A stretch of 64,000 bases of DNA from Ectothiorhodospira shaposhnikovii. Its GTDB lineage: Bacteria > Pseudomonadota > Gammaproteobacteria > Ectothiorhodospirales > Ectothiorhodospiraceae. Positions within the stretch are counted from its first letter, which is position 1; each line of letters opens with the position of its first letter. This document shows, piece by piece, positions 1 through 10,452 of this stretch. The notes under the pieces are model-generated. The model was given only the letters and a program-made list of their open reading frames with translations, had not been told where the DNA came from and did not search any database. The stretch lies in assembly GCF_016584105.1 (NCBI RefSeq), contig NZ_NRSM01000002.1, positions 62,001-126,000 of the forward strand, in the 5' to 3' direction. The position numbers and the translations under genes were made by a program.

Positions 1-868
1 CATGGGAGCCCACCAACAGGATCAGCCAGTTCAGATACAGCCAGAACAGCGCCATGATGACGATGGCAAAGCCGGAATAGATGGCATCGTACCGGGTGGA
101 CCCGGCCATCATGGAGGCAAAGCCCCAGCCTGTGGTCTGCCAGAGCAGCGCGGCCAGGAGCGCCCCCGCCAGCGCGGGCAGCGGTTTCACGCGGGTATTG
201 GGCACGAAGACATAAATGAAGGCGAAAGCCATCGTCACCAGCAGATACGGCACCAGGCGACTCAACAACGCCACTGACTCCCCCACCAGGCCATAGTCCA
301 TGGCCCTCTGTACGACATCCGTGGCCATCACCGAGGCCGTGATGCCAAGGGCGGAGAAGATCAGCACAGGCCCCACCAGGATCACGCTGAGATAACTGGC
401 GAAGCGCTGGGCAAAACCGCGCGGGCAGGTCACATGCCAGATGTAATTGAAGGCCGTCTCCACCTTCTGGATCAGGCCGACCACGGTGAAAAAGAGGAAG
501 ATCAGGCCGATGAAGCCCAGCACCCCGACCCGCATGTTATCCACGAAGCCCACCACGTTGGCGGTGATCTCTTCTCCCTGCTCGCCCAGGGGCTCCAGCA
601 CTGTCAGCATAAACGGTTCCACCGCGTTATGGGCGCCAAAGCCCTTGAGCACGGAAAAGGACAGGGCCAGCAACGGCACCACCGACAGCAGGCTGGTATA
701 GACCAGACTCATGGCATGCAGGTTGAGCTGACCGGCGGAAACCTCCCGGCCGATGCTCATGACCGCCCGGGCCGTGCCCACCGCCCAGGCCTGGGACCGG
801 GGCATGCGCCTCAGGTCACCCTGTTTCACCAGTTTTCTCAGGTGCTCGGGATAGTCCGCGATCTTCAC
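1..868 (-). CDS. YihY/BrkB-family inner-membrane protein (3' end cut by window edge)
   Basis: Reading from a GTG at 868, a well-placed AGGAG lies 7 bases upstream. The product begins VKIADYPEHLRKLVKQG and then carries several hydrophobic segments. The family-typical stretch SLVYTSLLSVVPLLALSFSV is near residue 53, and a late VPNTRVKPLPALAGALLAA segment follows. These match the YihY (formerly 'RNase BN') family of multi-pass inner-membrane proteins, whose biochemical function is unsettled; the nuclease label was a misassignment. About 289 residues are visible and no stop is reached, so the C-terminus lies outside the window. It is on the same strand as the downstream-facing chemoreceptor at 947 but separated by 78 bp, so co-transcription is possible but unproven. 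The family call is firm, the role is not. Confidence 0.8.
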   Translation of the reverse strand, partial: MKIADYPEHLRKLVKQGDLRRMPRSQAWAVGTARAVMSIGREVSAGQLNLHAMSLVYTSLLSVVPLLALSFSVLKGFGAHNAVEPFMLTVLEPLGEQGEEITANVVGFVDNMRVGVLGFIGLIFLFFTVVGLIQKVETAFNYIWHVTCPRGFAQRFASYLSVILVGPVLIFSALGITASVMATDVVQRAMDYGLVGESVALLSRLVPYLLVTMAFAFIYVFVPNTRVKPLPALAGALLAALLWQTTGWGFASMMAGSTRYDAIYSGFAIVIMALFWLYLNWLILLVGSH

Positions 869-946
869 CTATCGGCTCCTTTGCAGAATACGCATGGCAC
901 CATGATAGGCCCCGCGGGAGCAGGCTGTCACATGTGTGCAAACCCC

Positions 947-3121
947 TTATGAAACCTTGAACTGCTTCACAAGACGCTGTTGCTCTTCCGCCTCCCGGGC
1001 CAGTTGCTCACTGCCGGCCCGAGTCTGCTCGGCCCCTTCGGCAACCCGCTGGGCCATGTCGCCGATGTTGACCACGTTACGGTTGATTTCTTCCGCCACG
1101 GCACTTTGCTCCTCTGCTGCACTGGCAATCTGGGCATTGAGGTCATTGATGGCGATGATGGCCTGATCGATACGCTCCAGCGCCTCGGCGGCCTCGGCGG
1201 CCTGGCGAACCGTACCTTCCACCCGTTCGCGGCTGTCCGCCATGACCGCAACCGCATTACGACTCCCCTGCTGCAGTAGTTCGATCATGGCCTGTATCTC
1301 GCCAGTGGATTGCTGCGTCTTTTGCGCCAGATTACGCACTTCATCGGCCACCACCGCAAACCCTCTGCCCTGCTCGCCGGCACGGGCGGCCTCAATGGCG
1401 GCGTTCAGGGCCAGCAGATTCGTTTGCTCGGCAATACCACGGATGGCCACCAGGATGGCAGTGATATTTTCACTGTCCCGGGAAAGACTCTCGATCACGT
1501 CGACCGCCCTGGACATTTCAGTGGACAATTCACCAACCGCACCGACGGTATCCTTGACCAGGGTACGGCCCAATCCGGCTGTCTGCCTGGCATCACGCGC
1601 GGCCTCGGCGGCATGGGCCGCGTTGCCTGCCACATCATGGGCCGTGGCGGTCATCTCGTTCATCGCCGTGGCCACCTGATCGATTTCCGACTGCTGCCGT
1701 CGTACAGCCTCATCGGTTTCCACGGCAATACGGACATTATCGCCCGCGGCATCCCCGACATGACGCACTGAAACAACAACGGCCTGAATCATGATCTGGA
1801 GTTTCTCCAGAAAGGCATTGAATCCAGAAGCCATGGCCCCCAGTTCATCGCGGCGCTCCACCTGCAGGCGCCGGGTCAGATCGCCCTCGCCACGCGCGAT
1901 ATCATCCAGCATGCTCACCATTTCCCTTAATGGCTCGGCAATGCGACGACCCAGCAGCCAGGCAGCCAGCAATCCCAGGCCGGCCATGAAACAGCCCATC
2001 AAGACCATGCCCAGGGTATCGGCACGCCGCTGCTCCTGCAGATCCCGGTGCAATACACGCAGATCCGCCATGACCGTCTCCATGGGCAGGGAGAGCATGT
2101 AGGTCCAGACGCTATCCGCTTCTTTGTCCAGTTTAAAATTCAGGAACAACTCGATTCTTGCAGGTGATGACGCCCCCCCTTCCCTGACCGTGTAAAGGGC
2201 TTCATCCAGCGGGCGCCGCTGAATGTCCTTGAGATCGTCCCGGCGCAGCCAGCGGCCGGCTTCCTCACCCAGTCCCTCGGGCGCAACCGTGGAAGCCACC
2301 AGATGGCCGTTGCCCGAGATCAGCGCCATTTCACCCGCACCGCCATATAGCCCCTCGTTGGTGGCCGTAAGCAGAGATTGAATGAAATCCAGAGAGATGT
2401 CGGTGCCCACAATACCCAGGAAGCGCCCATCCAGAATGAGCGGCACGTTGAACGAGGTCATGAGCATCGTCCGACCGCTGATTTCATAGGGAGCGGGGTC
2501 GATAATACACAGCCTGCCCGTTTCCTTGGGGCATAGATAGTACTCACCTTCCCGCACCCCGGTGGGCAGCAAGGAGGTGCTTTCCATGACAGTGGCCACC
2601 AAGGGTTCCAGCACGTATGCACCCTGGGCATCGCGGTACCACCAGGGCATGAAACGACCGGTATCGTCATAACCTTCAGAAGTGATCCCGGCATGGAGGG
2701 CATCACTACCATCAAAGGCATCGGGTTCCCAGCCAATGAAGACGCTCAAAAGACCTGGATTCGCAACCAGGATCGATCGTGCCAAAGACGTCAGTTCCTC
2801 CCGGCCCATGGCTGACTGGCGCAGTCCTCCAGGATAGGTACGCCCCATTTGCAGGTTGACCTCGGCCAAGGTGCGCACCACGGCAACGGGGCGCTGCAAC
2901 ACCCGTTGCAACTCCAGAGTCTGCGTCTGCACCAGGGCCAGCAGGTGGGATTGAATCAAAGCCTCCCATTCTTCCGCGGTCCGCTCCTCCAGCAAGGACT
3001 GGGTACGGGCGCCGGAGTGGAGTGAATAGAACAGGTAGCCGGAAACCAATACCAAAACGCAGACCGCTACCAATGTCGCAATAAAGGACTGGATTGATCT
3101 TGTTTTCATCATCTCAAGCAT
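947..3121 (-). CDS. Methyl-accepting chemotaxis protein with periplasmic Cache-type sensor
   Basis: A 724-residue transmembrane chemoreceptor that should signal to CheA/CheW. The first membrane helix is at about 13-33. A large periplasmic region (about 34-365) has dCache-like features, including a GxDISLDF-type stretch. A second membrane helix (about 367-387) is followed by a HAMP segment. The long helical signalling domain has the conserved hairpin tip [20 protein letters not shown] near residue 563. No CheB/CheR-tethering pentapeptide is seen at the C-terminus, which ends KQFKVS. The start overlaps the stop of the upstream GGDEF-EAL gene by 8 bases, so the two are probably co-expressed. In-frame ATGs at 3112 and 3109 are alternative starts. 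The ligand cannot be read from the sequence. Confidence 0.93.
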   Translation of the reverse strand: MLEMMKTRSIQSFIATLVAVCVLVLVSGYLFYSLHSGARTQSLLEERTAEEWEALIQSHLLALVQTQTLELQRVLQRPVAVVRTLAEVNLQMGRTYPGGLRQSAMGREELTSLARSILVANPGLLSVFIGWEPDAFDGSDALHAGITSEGYDDTGRFMPWWYRDAQGAYVLEPLVATVMESTSLLPTGVREGEYYLCPKETGRLCIIDPAPYEISGRTMLMTSFNVPLILDGRFLGIVGTDISLDFIQSLLTATNEGLYGGAGEMALISGNGHLVASTVAPEGLGEEAGRWLRRDDLKDIQRRPLDEALYTVREGGASSPARIELFLNFKLDKEADSVWTYMLSLPMETVMADLRVLHRDLQEQRRADTLGMVLMGCFMAGLGLLAAWLLGRRIAEPLREMVSMLDDIARGEGDLTRRLQVERRDELGAMASGFNAFLEKLQIMIQAVVVSVRHVGDAAGDNVRIAVETDEAVRRQQSEIDQVATAMNEMTATAHDVAGNAAHAAEAARDARQTAGLGRTLVKDTVGAVGELSTEMSRAVDVIESLSRDSENITAILVAIRGIAEQTNLLALNAAIEAARAGEQGRGFAVVADEVRNLAQKTQQSTGEIQAMIELLQQGSRNAVAVMADSRERVEGTVRQAAEAAEALERIDQAIIAINDLNAQIASAAEEQSAVAEEINRNVVNIGDMAQRVAEGAEQTRAGSEQLAREAEEQQRLVKQFKVS

Positions 3122-5438
3122 GACCCCTGGAGAACATAGCCATCAGATCGGGCATTGCCATCACCAGCTCATCGGCCTCCACCGCCGGCGAAAACAACCA
3201 TCCCTGAAAACGATGACAGCCCATGTCACGGAGCAGGCGAAACTGCTCCGGTGTTTCCACTCCTTCCGCCACCACCGTCAGCCCCAGCGCGTGGGACAGG
3301 GCCAGAATCATGGCGCAGATCTGACGATCGCCTTCGTCATGGGCAATGTCACGCACGAAGGCCTTGTCGATCTTCAATTCGCTCACCGGCAGTTTCTTGA
3401 GCTTGACCAGGGACGACTGCCCGGTGCCGAAATCATCGATGGACAGACCAAAGCCGGCCGACCGCAAGGCCACCACGGTGGGGATAACCTCGTCATCAAG
3501 CATTTCCGATTCGGTCACCTCCAGCATGATGGCATCCGGGGATACATCCTCCTCCCGCGCGATGTCCAGCAGTTGACGGGCAAGATCCGGCCGGCGCAGC
3601 TGTACCGCTGAAATATTGATGGACACGGCATGGATCTCCGCCCCATCCCGCCGCCACTGACTCAACTGACGGCAGACGGACCGGAAGATCCACGCCCCGA
3701 TGGGCACGATCAGTCCATTGGATTCCGCCAGGGGAATGAAATCCTCGGGGGAGACAGACTGATCATCCACGGTCCAGCGCAACAACGCCTCGGCCCCCAC
3801 AAGCCGTCCGGACGCATCCATCTGCGGCTGATACAGGACATGGAACTGCCCTTCCGGCAGGGCGCGATGGAGCAAAGTGCTCAATTCCAGCCGCTTGCGG
3901 GCGATGAGCGTGTACTCTTCCAGATAGAAGCGATACCCGTTGCGACCGCTGGATTTCACCTGATTCAGCGCCAGATCCGCGTTGCGGATCAGTTCCACCA
4001 CGGTGGTGGCATCATCCGGGTACAGGCTGATGCCGATGCTTGCAGTGGCAAAATGCGGATCGATCCCGCTTCCCAGCCAGGGAAGGGAAAAGGATTGCAG
4101 GATGCCCTCGGCCAGCCGCGCGACCTCCGTCCTGGAGCGACACTGTTCCACCAGCACCATGAACTCGTCTCCACCCATGCGCGCCAGAGTGCACCGACCA
4201 TCCAGGGATCGTCCGATCCTGGCGGATACTTCGCACAACAACCTATCCCCGGTATGGTGGCCATAGATGTCGTTGATCTGATTGAAATGATCCAGATCCA
4301 CCAGCATGAAGGCCACCCGGTCGCGACGTCGGGCAGCTATCTGCAGGGCGTGCTCCATCTGGTTTTCGAAGAACAGTCGATTGGGCAGATGCGTCAAGGC
4401 ATCAAAATGGGCCAGCCGGAACATCTGATCCTTGTTGTGCAAAATGGCCGTTTCCGCCTGACGCAAACGTTCCAGCACTTCCAGCATGTGGGTCTGGCGC
4501 ACACCCACCAGCAGCAATGCCAGCAGACAGCACACGAAGATGATGCCACGCTCAAACCCCGCCTCTTCCAGGACATGGAAAAAATGAAACAGCAACGCCA
4601 GAGCCAGTAACATGGAAAACAGCGGCACATGGTTCATGATCCGTTCACAGGCGTTGAGATACCCCGGCTCTCGCCGGATTTCAGTACGCCAGAAACGGGC
4701 CCCCACACCCAGCAGCAGGGCACTGAACCCAAAGGCCATGTTGAACGCCCCGCCGGCTTCCAGCGAGTCATCCAACACCATCAAATTCCATTGCATCCAT
4801 GTCAGCCCATGGGCGGCAATACCTGCGGTCAACAGCAGGTGTGCCGGCGTGATGCGCAAGGCCATGCCGGGGATCATGAGCAGGGCAAAAAAGGCGGCGC
4901 TGAAAAAACTGACCGGATAAAACACCAGCACCAGCAGGGAGATCAGGGATATCTGCTCCCCATGGGGAACATAGAGCGTGAGCACCAGCGCCAGCAGGGC
5001 AAGAACCATGCTGCAGATGTCCAGCATCGCGGAATGGAAGCGATCCGCTGGCAGATGCAGCTTCAATGCCCGCATCAGCCCGATCATCCAGAGGGGACCT
5101 ACCGCCAGGAACAGGGCATCGGCCGGAGCGGGGAAGGAATCCAGGCCGACAACCGTCTGGAGATGCCAGACCAGTTCGGCAATCAGCATCAGCCCGGCCC
5201 CCAGGACGATCCAGAACAGCACATCCGCATCGTTTCTGGATGCCAGACGCATACCCCGCCATGCCAGGGTCAGAGACAGGGCAAAGGCGGAAATCCAGTG
5301 CAGCATGTCAAGGAGCGGTGTCCAGACATCGGCTTCACGCAGCCATGCGGCCAGGGCAAACAGAAAAGTGATCAGTGCCCAGAGCCCGAACAGGGCCAGT
5401 TCCGCCAGGCTGACAATCTGCTGCCGCATTACCGACAT
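3114..5438 (-). CDS. Membrane-bound GGDEF-EAL c-di-GMP turnover protein
   Basis: A 774-residue protein that likely makes and/or degrades cyclic di-GMP. The first ~330 residues form about eight hydrophobic helices, a membrane sensor region I cannot assign to a named family. The GGDEF domain follows with an intact LARMGGDEF near residue 423. No RxxD inhibitory site is seen at the usual spacing. The EAL domain has an intact EALLRW near 548 and also shows DDFGTG, LKID, AEGVET and FQGWLF, so it looks catalytically complete. The start is placed at the ATG of MSVMRQQ. The open frame extends upstream only through a TTG without a good ribosome site. It overlaps the chemoreceptor gene downstream, suggesting coupled motility and c-di-GMP functions. 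Confidence 0.92.
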   Translation of the reverse strand: MSVMRQQIVSLAELALFGLWALITFLFALAAWLREADVWTPLLDMLHWISAFALSLTLAWRGMRLASRNDADVLFWIVLGAGLMLIAELVWHLQTVVGLDSFPAPADALFLAVGPLWMIGLMRALKLHLPADRFHSAMLDICSMVLALLALVLTLYVPHGEQISLISLLVLVFYPVSFFSAAFFALLMIPGMALRITPAHLLLTAGIAAHGLTWMQWNLMVLDDSLEAGGAFNMAFGFSALLLGVGARFWRTEIRREPGYLNACERIMNHVPLFSMLLALALLFHFFHVLEEAGFERGIIFVCCLLALLLVGVRQTHMLEVLERLRQAETAILHNKDQMFRLAHFDALTHLPNRLFFENQMEHALQIAARRRDRVAFMLVDLDHFNQINDIYGHHTGDRLLCEVSARIGRSLDGRCTLARMGGDEFMVLVEQCRSRTEVARLAEGILQSFSLPWLGSGIDPHFATASIGISLYPDDATTVVELIRNADLALNQVKSSGRNGYRFYLEEYTLIARKRLELSTLLHRALPEGQFHVLYQPQMDASGRLVGAEALLRWTVDDQSVSPEDFIPLAESNGLIVPIGAWIFRSVCRQLSQWRRDGAEIHAVSINISAVQLRRPDLARQLLDIAREEDVSPDAIMLEVTESEMLDDEVIPTVVALRSAGFGLSIDDFGTGQSSLVKLKKLPVSELKIDKAFVRDIAHDEGDRQICAMILALSHALGLTVVAEGVETPEQFRLLRDMGCHRFQGWLFSPAVEADELVMAMPDLMAMFSRGHA

Positions 5439-5758
5439 AAACCATCCCGCTCGCGCATGATCATGGAACAACAGGGGTTGTTGCAGGCCTCAAGGAAATA
5501 CTCGACAAGTCGCCCATCGTCACCCCACAAACGCGGGGGTCAAAAGCGTTTACAGCCGGGACTGGATTCCCGCGAACGCGGGAGTCAAGGACCTTTCAGC
5601 CTGGAACCGGATTTCCACCGGCAAGGGAACGGCTCATTCCGACCAACTTTACATACAGTGGACATGATCAGGTTGTAGCACAATCCAATGAATACTTATC
5701 CATTTGCGCGGCGAGCCGCTACACTGCCTCACCCGGATTGATTCAAGGAGCGCCCGTC
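5439..5758. other. 320-bp intergenic region with dispersed repeats and likely divergent promoters
   Basis: No credible gene lies between the divergently transcribed GGDEF-EAL gene and the peroxiredoxin gene. The left half holds the inverted-repeat elements listed separately at 5522-5585. The AT-richer right part, about 5640-5720, is the likely location of the peroxiredoxin promoter, but no confident -35/-10 pair can be picked. Long open frames crossing this region are antisense shadows. Confidence 0.5.
5522..5585. repeat. dRS3-like inverted repeat with degenerate neighbour
   Basis: The core at 5566-5585 reads ATTCCC, eight bases, then GGGAGT. It is one mismatch from the ATTCCC-N8-GGGAAT pattern described for neisserial dRS3-type repeats. 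It can fold as TCCCGCG/CGCGGGA with a 2-base loop (5568-5583). A more degenerate copy precedes it at about 5522-5537. An exact copy of the pattern occurs in this window at 20275-20294, so it is a dispersed element of this genome. Confidence 0.6.
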
Positions 5759-6250
5759 ATGCCCATTCAGGTCGGCGATCAGATCCCCGAGATCACCCTG
5801 CGCGTGATGACACCGGCAGGTGACCACCCCATCACCACCACGGAACTCTTCAGTGGCTACCGTAGCGCCCTGTTCGCCGTTCCCGGCGCCTTCACGCCCG
5901 CCTGCTCCGGTGTTCATCTGCCCGGCTTCATCCACAAGGCGGAGCAGCTGCGGGCCGCCGGCATCGAGCGCCTCTTGTGCCTGGCGGTGAACGATATCTT
6001 CGTCCTCGATGCCTGGGCCGACATCCACGCAGTGGGCGACCGGATCATGATGGTCTCCGACGGCAATGGGGACTTCACCCGGGCCGTGGGACTGGAATCC
6101 GATGCCACCGGCAGTCAGATGGGGGTCCGTTCCCGGCGCTATGCCATGATCATCGACAACGGCCGGCTGGAGTGGATCGGCGTGGACAAGCCCCGTCAGG
6201 TGGTGGAAAGTGCCGCCGATGCCGTCCTCAAGGCCCTCGGCCGGGACTGA
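5759..6250 (+). CDS. Peroxiredoxin, Prx5 (AhpC/TSA redoxin) subfamily
   Basis: A 163-residue thiol peroxidase predicted to reduce hydrogen peroxide and organic hydroperoxides, with electrons from glutathione/glutaredoxin or thioredoxin. The peroxidatic cysteine lies in [16 protein letters not shown], the Prx5 signature PxxxTxxC, about residue 48. A second cysteine in [11 protein letters not shown] occupies the position seen in many Prx5 proteins. The start is the ATG of [10 protein letters not shown], preceded by AAGGAG at good spacing. An earlier in-frame codon at 5738 lacks one. Length is normal for the subfamily. It is a single gene, convergent with the chemoreceptor at 6196-8655, whose coding end overlaps it by 55 bases. 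No OxyR site could be identified by eye. Confidence 0.93.
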   Translation: MPIQVGDQIPEITLRVMTPAGDHPITTTELFSGYRSALFAVPGAFTPACSGVHLPGFIHKAEQLRAAGIERLLCLAVNDIFVLDAWADIHAVGDRIMMVSDGNGDFTRAVGLESDATGSQMGVRSRRYAMIIDNGRLEWIGVDKPRQVVESAADAVLKALGRD

Positions 6251-8655
6251 GGGATCGGCGCCGCCACCGGCGGGGCGGACGATGCCTGGGGCGACGTCCC
6301 GTGGGGTGATGAAATCCTGAAACACCCCGCCGCCTGATCCAGCTCCGCCGCCACCTGCTTCTGCTCCCGGGCAGCCGCGGCCTGCTCCGCCATGGCCAGC
6401 TCGGTCTGGTTGGCCTCCCGCAGCAAAACCTCCAGACGCCTGCGCATGCTCAGGGTCTTGCCGCGCTGCACGTCGGTATCCCCGGAGACCTGTTCAGTCA
6501 CATGGCGGATGGCCTCCACCGCCTGCCCGATGGATACCAGCGCCGTCACCGCCTCGCCGGTCTCGGTCACACAGCGCTCGGCGGTCTGCCGCTCGTTTTC
6601 CATGGCATCCACCACCTCCCGCATGTTGCCGTGCAAACGCTCCACCATGCCCTGGATGCGCCCCGTGGCCTCGCGGGTATCGGCGGCCAGGCCACGCACC
6701 TGTTCCGCCACCACGGCAAAGCCACGCCCCTGCTCTCCCGCCCGGGCCGCCTCGATGGCCGCGTTCAGGGCCAGCAGATTGGTCTGTTCGGCAATCTTGC
6801 GGATGGTGGTGAGCACGGAATCGATATCCCCGGCAGCCACCTGCAGTGACTGAAGATGTGCGCTGGACTCGGTGACCTGCCGGGCCAGTTCATCCGTCAG
6901 TCCGGCCACGTCCCGCACCTGGACCTGACCACCCTCCGCCAGCCGGGTGGCCGACGAGGCGGTCTCGGCAACCCGCTGCATCTGCTCGACGATGCGATCA
7001 GTCGCGGATTCCATGGCGGTCGCCTCTGCATCCAGCGCATCCAGGGCGGCCCGCTGGTCGTGTACGGAGGACAGGCACTGCTCACTGGTGGCGGCATTGC
7101 CGTCCGCCAGGGCGGCGGTACGCCCCGATCGGGTGACGATACCGCCCACGAAGGACTCCAACTCGCGGAACAGGCCATCCAGGGCGGTGGCAATCATGCC
7201 GATCTCGTCCCGGCGACCATTGGAAAAACGCCGGGTCAGATCCTGATGGGAGGCGGCTTCGCCAATGTTGCGGGCCAGATCCCGCAACGGGCGGCTGATG
7301 AGACGGGCGAACCACCAGGAAGCCAGTGCCGCCAGCAGGGACAGGACAATCACTCCGGAAACGGCGCCGACACTCAGATCCCGCCGCATCTGCGTCAATG
7401 GCGCCATGATCTCCAGGGGATCCTGCTGGGTCACCAGGGCAAAACGATGGCCCGCGATCTCCAGGGGAGTCCAGGCCATGAACATGTCCCGTCCCAGATA
7501 ATCCTTTTCAAGGCCCATGCCGCCATGCCCCGCCAGCGCGGCGCGGACCGCGCCGGTATCCAGGGTCAGGTGCCCGGCAATCCGGCCCTGGCCGGCGGCA
7601 CGCTGAAAATCCGGAGACAGGGCGTCGGGACGAACCGCCTGCAACCGGCGCAGGAATTCCGTGCGATTCTCCAGCATGGGCCGCAACTCGGTCACCAGAC
7701 GATGGCGTTCATCCACCAGATAGGACTCTCCCGTGGCCCCTAGCCCCGCCTGTACCCAACCACCGGCATTGGTCATGATCTGGGTGAAACGCGCCGCGGG
7801 GATCTCGGCCACCAGCATGCCCAGGGGACGCTCAGGACTGTAGACGGCATGAAAGACCGGCACGCCGATGAAGACCACCGGTTCATTGAAACGTCCCGCG
7901 AAGTCTTCGAAGGAGGTCATGCGAAACCCGTCCACCCCCCGGTTCTCCATCATCCCCCGGGCCAACGCCCCCAGGGCACTGTCAGAAAAAGGCCCCTGTC
8001 GCAGGGAGGTACCGAAGACGGGGCCCTTGGTCACCGAATAGACCACCGCCAGGGACTGGGCATCAATGAGCATGAGGTCATTGAACCCCAGGCGTTCAAG
8101 GGTATCCCGCAAGCTCTGGTGATAACGTAGATGCTGCTGCCCGTAGATGCTGCCGTCACGGCGGTCCACCAGGGCCTTCAGGTCTTCCGGGTCATGGGGA
8201 TTGTCGGCCACATAATAGCTCTGGATCAGCAGGGCCTCGTGGGACATGGCCCCCAGCCAATCTCCCAGGGGCGCGGTCAGGCCCCCGGTACGGGCCGCGT
8301 ACAGGGGCGCATAGCGATCCTCATACCACCGACCCACCTGTTGCCGCAGCTGTTCCGTGGACCCACCCTCGACCTCGTAGCGGTAGGAAGCAAAGGGGCG
8401 GATGAAGCCGTAGACCGCATCCTGCACCAGGCGGCCATGGGCCAGGGTCTGCAACAGATTTTCCAGCCCCTGCATCTCGTCCAGCAATCGCGCCTGACGA
8501 CCGTCCGCCACCGTCTGGAATTGCTGACCGATGGCATGTTCGATCACCTGGGTGGCACTGCGGTCGGCCACATGGCTCGTGGTGACGGCGGACAACAGCA
8601 CGGCCAGGCCGGTGAGCACGGTGGCTCCGGCCATCAATCGGATCGTGATTTTCAT
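6196..8655 (-). CDS. Methyl-accepting chemotaxis protein, large periplasmic sensor
   Basis: An 819-residue chemoreceptor. A short N-terminal membrane helix (about 7-27) is followed by a periplasmic domain of roughly 370 residues, probably a double-Cache fold judging by length. A second helix near 396-420 ([19 protein letters not shown]) comes before a HAMP segment and the signalling domain, whose tip contains [18 protein letters not shown]. The C-terminal ~35 residues are low-complexity, rich in Ser, Pro and Ala, and their codons run antisense into the last 55 bases of the peroxiredoxin gene. That tail is unlike a normal receptor terminus and probably reflects loss of an earlier stop. The ligand is unknown. 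It is downstream of the antiporter cluster on the same strand, 69 bp away. Confidence 0.92.
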   Translation of the reverse strand: MKITIRLMAGATVLTGLAVLLSAVTTSHVADRSATQVIEHAIGQQFQTVADGRQARLLDEMQGLENLLQTLAHGRLVQDAVYGFIRPFASYRYEVEGGSTEQLRQQVGRWYEDRYAPLYAARTGGLTAPLGDWLGAMSHEALLIQSYYVADNPHDPEDLKALVDRRDGSIYGQQHLRYHQSLRDTLERLGFNDLMLIDAQSLAVVYSVTKGPVFGTSLRQGPFSDSALGALARGMMENRGVDGFRMTSFEDFAGRFNEPVVFIGVPVFHAVYSPERPLGMLVAEIPAARFTQIMTNAGGWVQAGLGATGESYLVDERHRLVTELRPMLENRTEFLRRLQAVRPDALSPDFQRAAGQGRIAGHLTLDTGAVRAALAGHGGMGLEKDYLGRDMFMAWTPLEIAGHRFALVTQQDPLEIMAPLTQMRRDLSVGAVSGVIVLSLLAALASWWFARLISRPLRDLARNIGEAASHQDLTRRFSNGRRDEIGMIATALDGLFRELESFVGGIVTRSGRTAALADGNAATSEQCLSSVHDQRAALDALDAEATAMESATDRIVEQMQRVAETASSATRLAEGGQVQVRDVAGLTDELARQVTESSAHLQSLQVAAGDIDSVLTTIRKIAEQTNLLALNAAIEAARAGEQGRGFAVVAEQVRGLAADTREATGRIQGMVERLHGNMREVVDAMENERQTAERCVTETGEAVTALVSIGQAVEAIRHVTEQVSGDTDVQRGKTLSMRRRLEVLLREANQTELAMAEQAAAAREQKQVAAELDQAAGCFRISSPHGTSPQASSAPPVAAPIPQSRPRALRTASAALSTT

Positions 8656-8724
8656 GGATCACCAGGAACGGAGCTTGGGCATGACGGAGGAAACTGTCAA
8701 AAACCCCGACAGACTAACGGCCAT

Positions 8725-10452
8725 TCATGACATGACCATGACCGCCCCCAGATAGACCGCCACCAGCATCGACAGCACCAGACCGATGAACAACAGCCCC
8801 AGGGTCTCCCAGCGCAGCAGCATTCGCTCGCCCCGGGCCACCCGGTCCAGCCATGCCGCCCAGAGCCGGGGCACCCCATGGACCAGGGCCAGGGTGAACC
8901 CGCCGCCCGGCATGTGCCAGAACCCGGGGGTACGGGAAACCCATCCCAGCACCCCCTGACCACCCCGCTCCAGCGGCACCCAGAGGTCCCCCTCGGGGAT
9001 CCATCGGGGCAGGGTCCAGCCCCGGAAACGGGCCAGCAACAGGGCAATGCCGCCGATCAACAGGCCCAGCCCCATGGGCCAGAGCAGCGCCAGCGCAGGC
9101 TCGACGGCCAGGGCCTTGAAGGCATCCTCCGGCGCCAGCACCCAGGGCAGGACCACCGTGCCCAGTACCAGCGCCAGACAGGGCAACCACAGGGACACCG
9201 GCACCGGGCGGGGTTCCCGCGAACCACCGGCGGCCAGCACCCAGAACCGCAGCATCAGCAGGAAGGTGCCGGCCGCGGCCGTGGACAGCAACAGGGTCAC
9301 CAGGGACAGATCCACGGGCGCATCGTACATGGGCGCCTTGAGCAGGGTCTTGGCCACGGCCCCGCTGGTCAGGGGCATCCCCGCCAGCGCCAGCCCCGGC
9401 AACAGCAGCCAGGCCAGCGCCGCCGTTCGCCCCACCCGCTGGGCAATGCCCACCCCCAGGAACAGGGCGGCCTTGGCGATGCCGTGGTGCAGGGCATAGA
9501 GCACCAGGGCCGAGATCAGGGCGGGCGCCAGGGCCGGGTGCATCATGGCCACCCCCAGACCCGCCGTCATCAGGCCCATCTGACTGATGCTGGAATAGGC
9601 CAGCACGGTCTTGACCCGATGCTGGAACACCCCGGCCAGCACCCCGTAACCGGCGCCCACCAGACCCAGCACCACCAGGACCGTGCCCAGGGCTTCCGGC
9701 ACACTGCCCGGCGGCAGCAGGCGCATCCAGCCCAGCAGGCCCGCCTTGATCATGGCCCCCGACAGGACGGCGCTGGCCGGGGTGGGAGCGGCCGGGTGGG
9801 CCAGGGGCAGCCACAGATGCAGGGGCACCAGCCCGGCCTTCACCCCCAGGCCACCCAGCAACAGGATCACGGCCGCCATCCCCGGTGGCTGTTCCCAGAC
9901 CCGGACCAGACCATGCCCGCCGGCATCATGGACCAGCAGGATCAAACCGGTGAACAGGGCCACCTCGCCCACCAGGGCCATGCCCAGATAAACCCATCCG
10001 GCCCGCCAGGACTCAAAGTGCTGCTCATGCACCACCAGCCCCATGGAAGCCAGGCTCATGAGGGCGAAGCTGGTGTAGAAAAACACCACATCCGCCGCCA
10101 CCACCAGCCCCAGGTTGCCCGCCATGGCCAGCAGGAAAAAGGCATGGAAACGCACCCGGGAAGGGTCTGCCCCCAGATACCCCTGGGCGTAAACGGCGGC
10201 CGCCCCCCACAGCAATGCGGTGAGCAGCAGAAAACCGCGTCCCACCGGATCCAGGGCCAGTTCCGTCCCCAGCAACAGCCAGGGGTAGAAGGCCCACGCC
10301 CCTTCCGGCAGCCACAGCGCACCCGCCAGGGCCGGCAGCACCGCCAGCGGGGTCAGGCGCCAGAGATGACGACCCACCACCGGCAACGCCAGGGCAGACA
10401 CCAGCAGCAACGGGGTCAGGGGAATCAGAAGCAGCCACAGATCCGGGGTCAT
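8725..10452 (-). CDS. Third MrpD/NuoL-M-N-like antiporter subunit of the Mrp/MBH-type cluster
   Basis: A 575-residue multi-pass membrane protein of the proton-translocating antiporter family shared by Mrp antiporters and complex I. The channel lysine motif GVKAGLVPLHLWLP is near residue 205, and a second Lys is in SGAMIKAG. However, the glutamate normally found in transmembrane helix 5 is missing: the matching stretch reads VVFFYTSFALMSLASMG, with no acid. It also has a ~100-residue C-terminal extension ending in a further membrane helix. The start MTPDLWLL is the ATG overlapping the preceding subunit's stop (ATGA). Last gene of the operon; it may be an accessory or non-conducting subunit. 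The family call is sure, the specific role inferred. Confidence 0.88.
   Translation of the reverse strand: MTPDLWLLLIPLTPLLLVSALALPVVGRHLWRLTPLAVLPALAGALWLPEGAWAFYPWLLLGTELALDPVGRGFLLLTALLWGAAAVYAQGYLGADPSRVRFHAFFLLAMAGNLGLVVAADVVFFYTSFALMSLASMGLVVHEQHFESWRAGWVYLGMALVGEVALFTGLILLVHDAGGHGLVRVWEQPPGMAAVILLLGGLGVKAGLVPLHLWLPLAHPAAPTPASAVLSGAMIKAGLLGWMRLLPPGSVPEALGTVLVVLGLVGAGYGVLAGVFQHRVKTVLAYSSISQMGLMTAGLGVAMMHPALAPALISALVLYALHHGIAKAALFLGVGIAQRVGRTAALAWLLLPGLALAGMPLTSGAVAKTLLKAPMYDAPVDLSLVTLLLSTAAAGTFLLMLRFWVLAAGGSREPRPVPVSLWLPCLALVLGTVVLPWVLAPEDAFKALAVEPALALLWPMGLGLLIGGIALLLARFRGWTLPRWIPEGDLWVPLERGGQGVLGWVSRTPGFWHMPGGGFTLALVHGVPRLWAAWLDRVARGERMLLRWETLGLLFIGLVLSMLVAVYLGAVMVMS

Noticed and set aside
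4629-5678. 349-codon plus-strand frame crossing the GGDEF-EAL gene and the intergenic repeats
   Set aside because: Shadow of the minus-strand gene; low-complexity Gln/Pro/Arg composition and no ribosome site.
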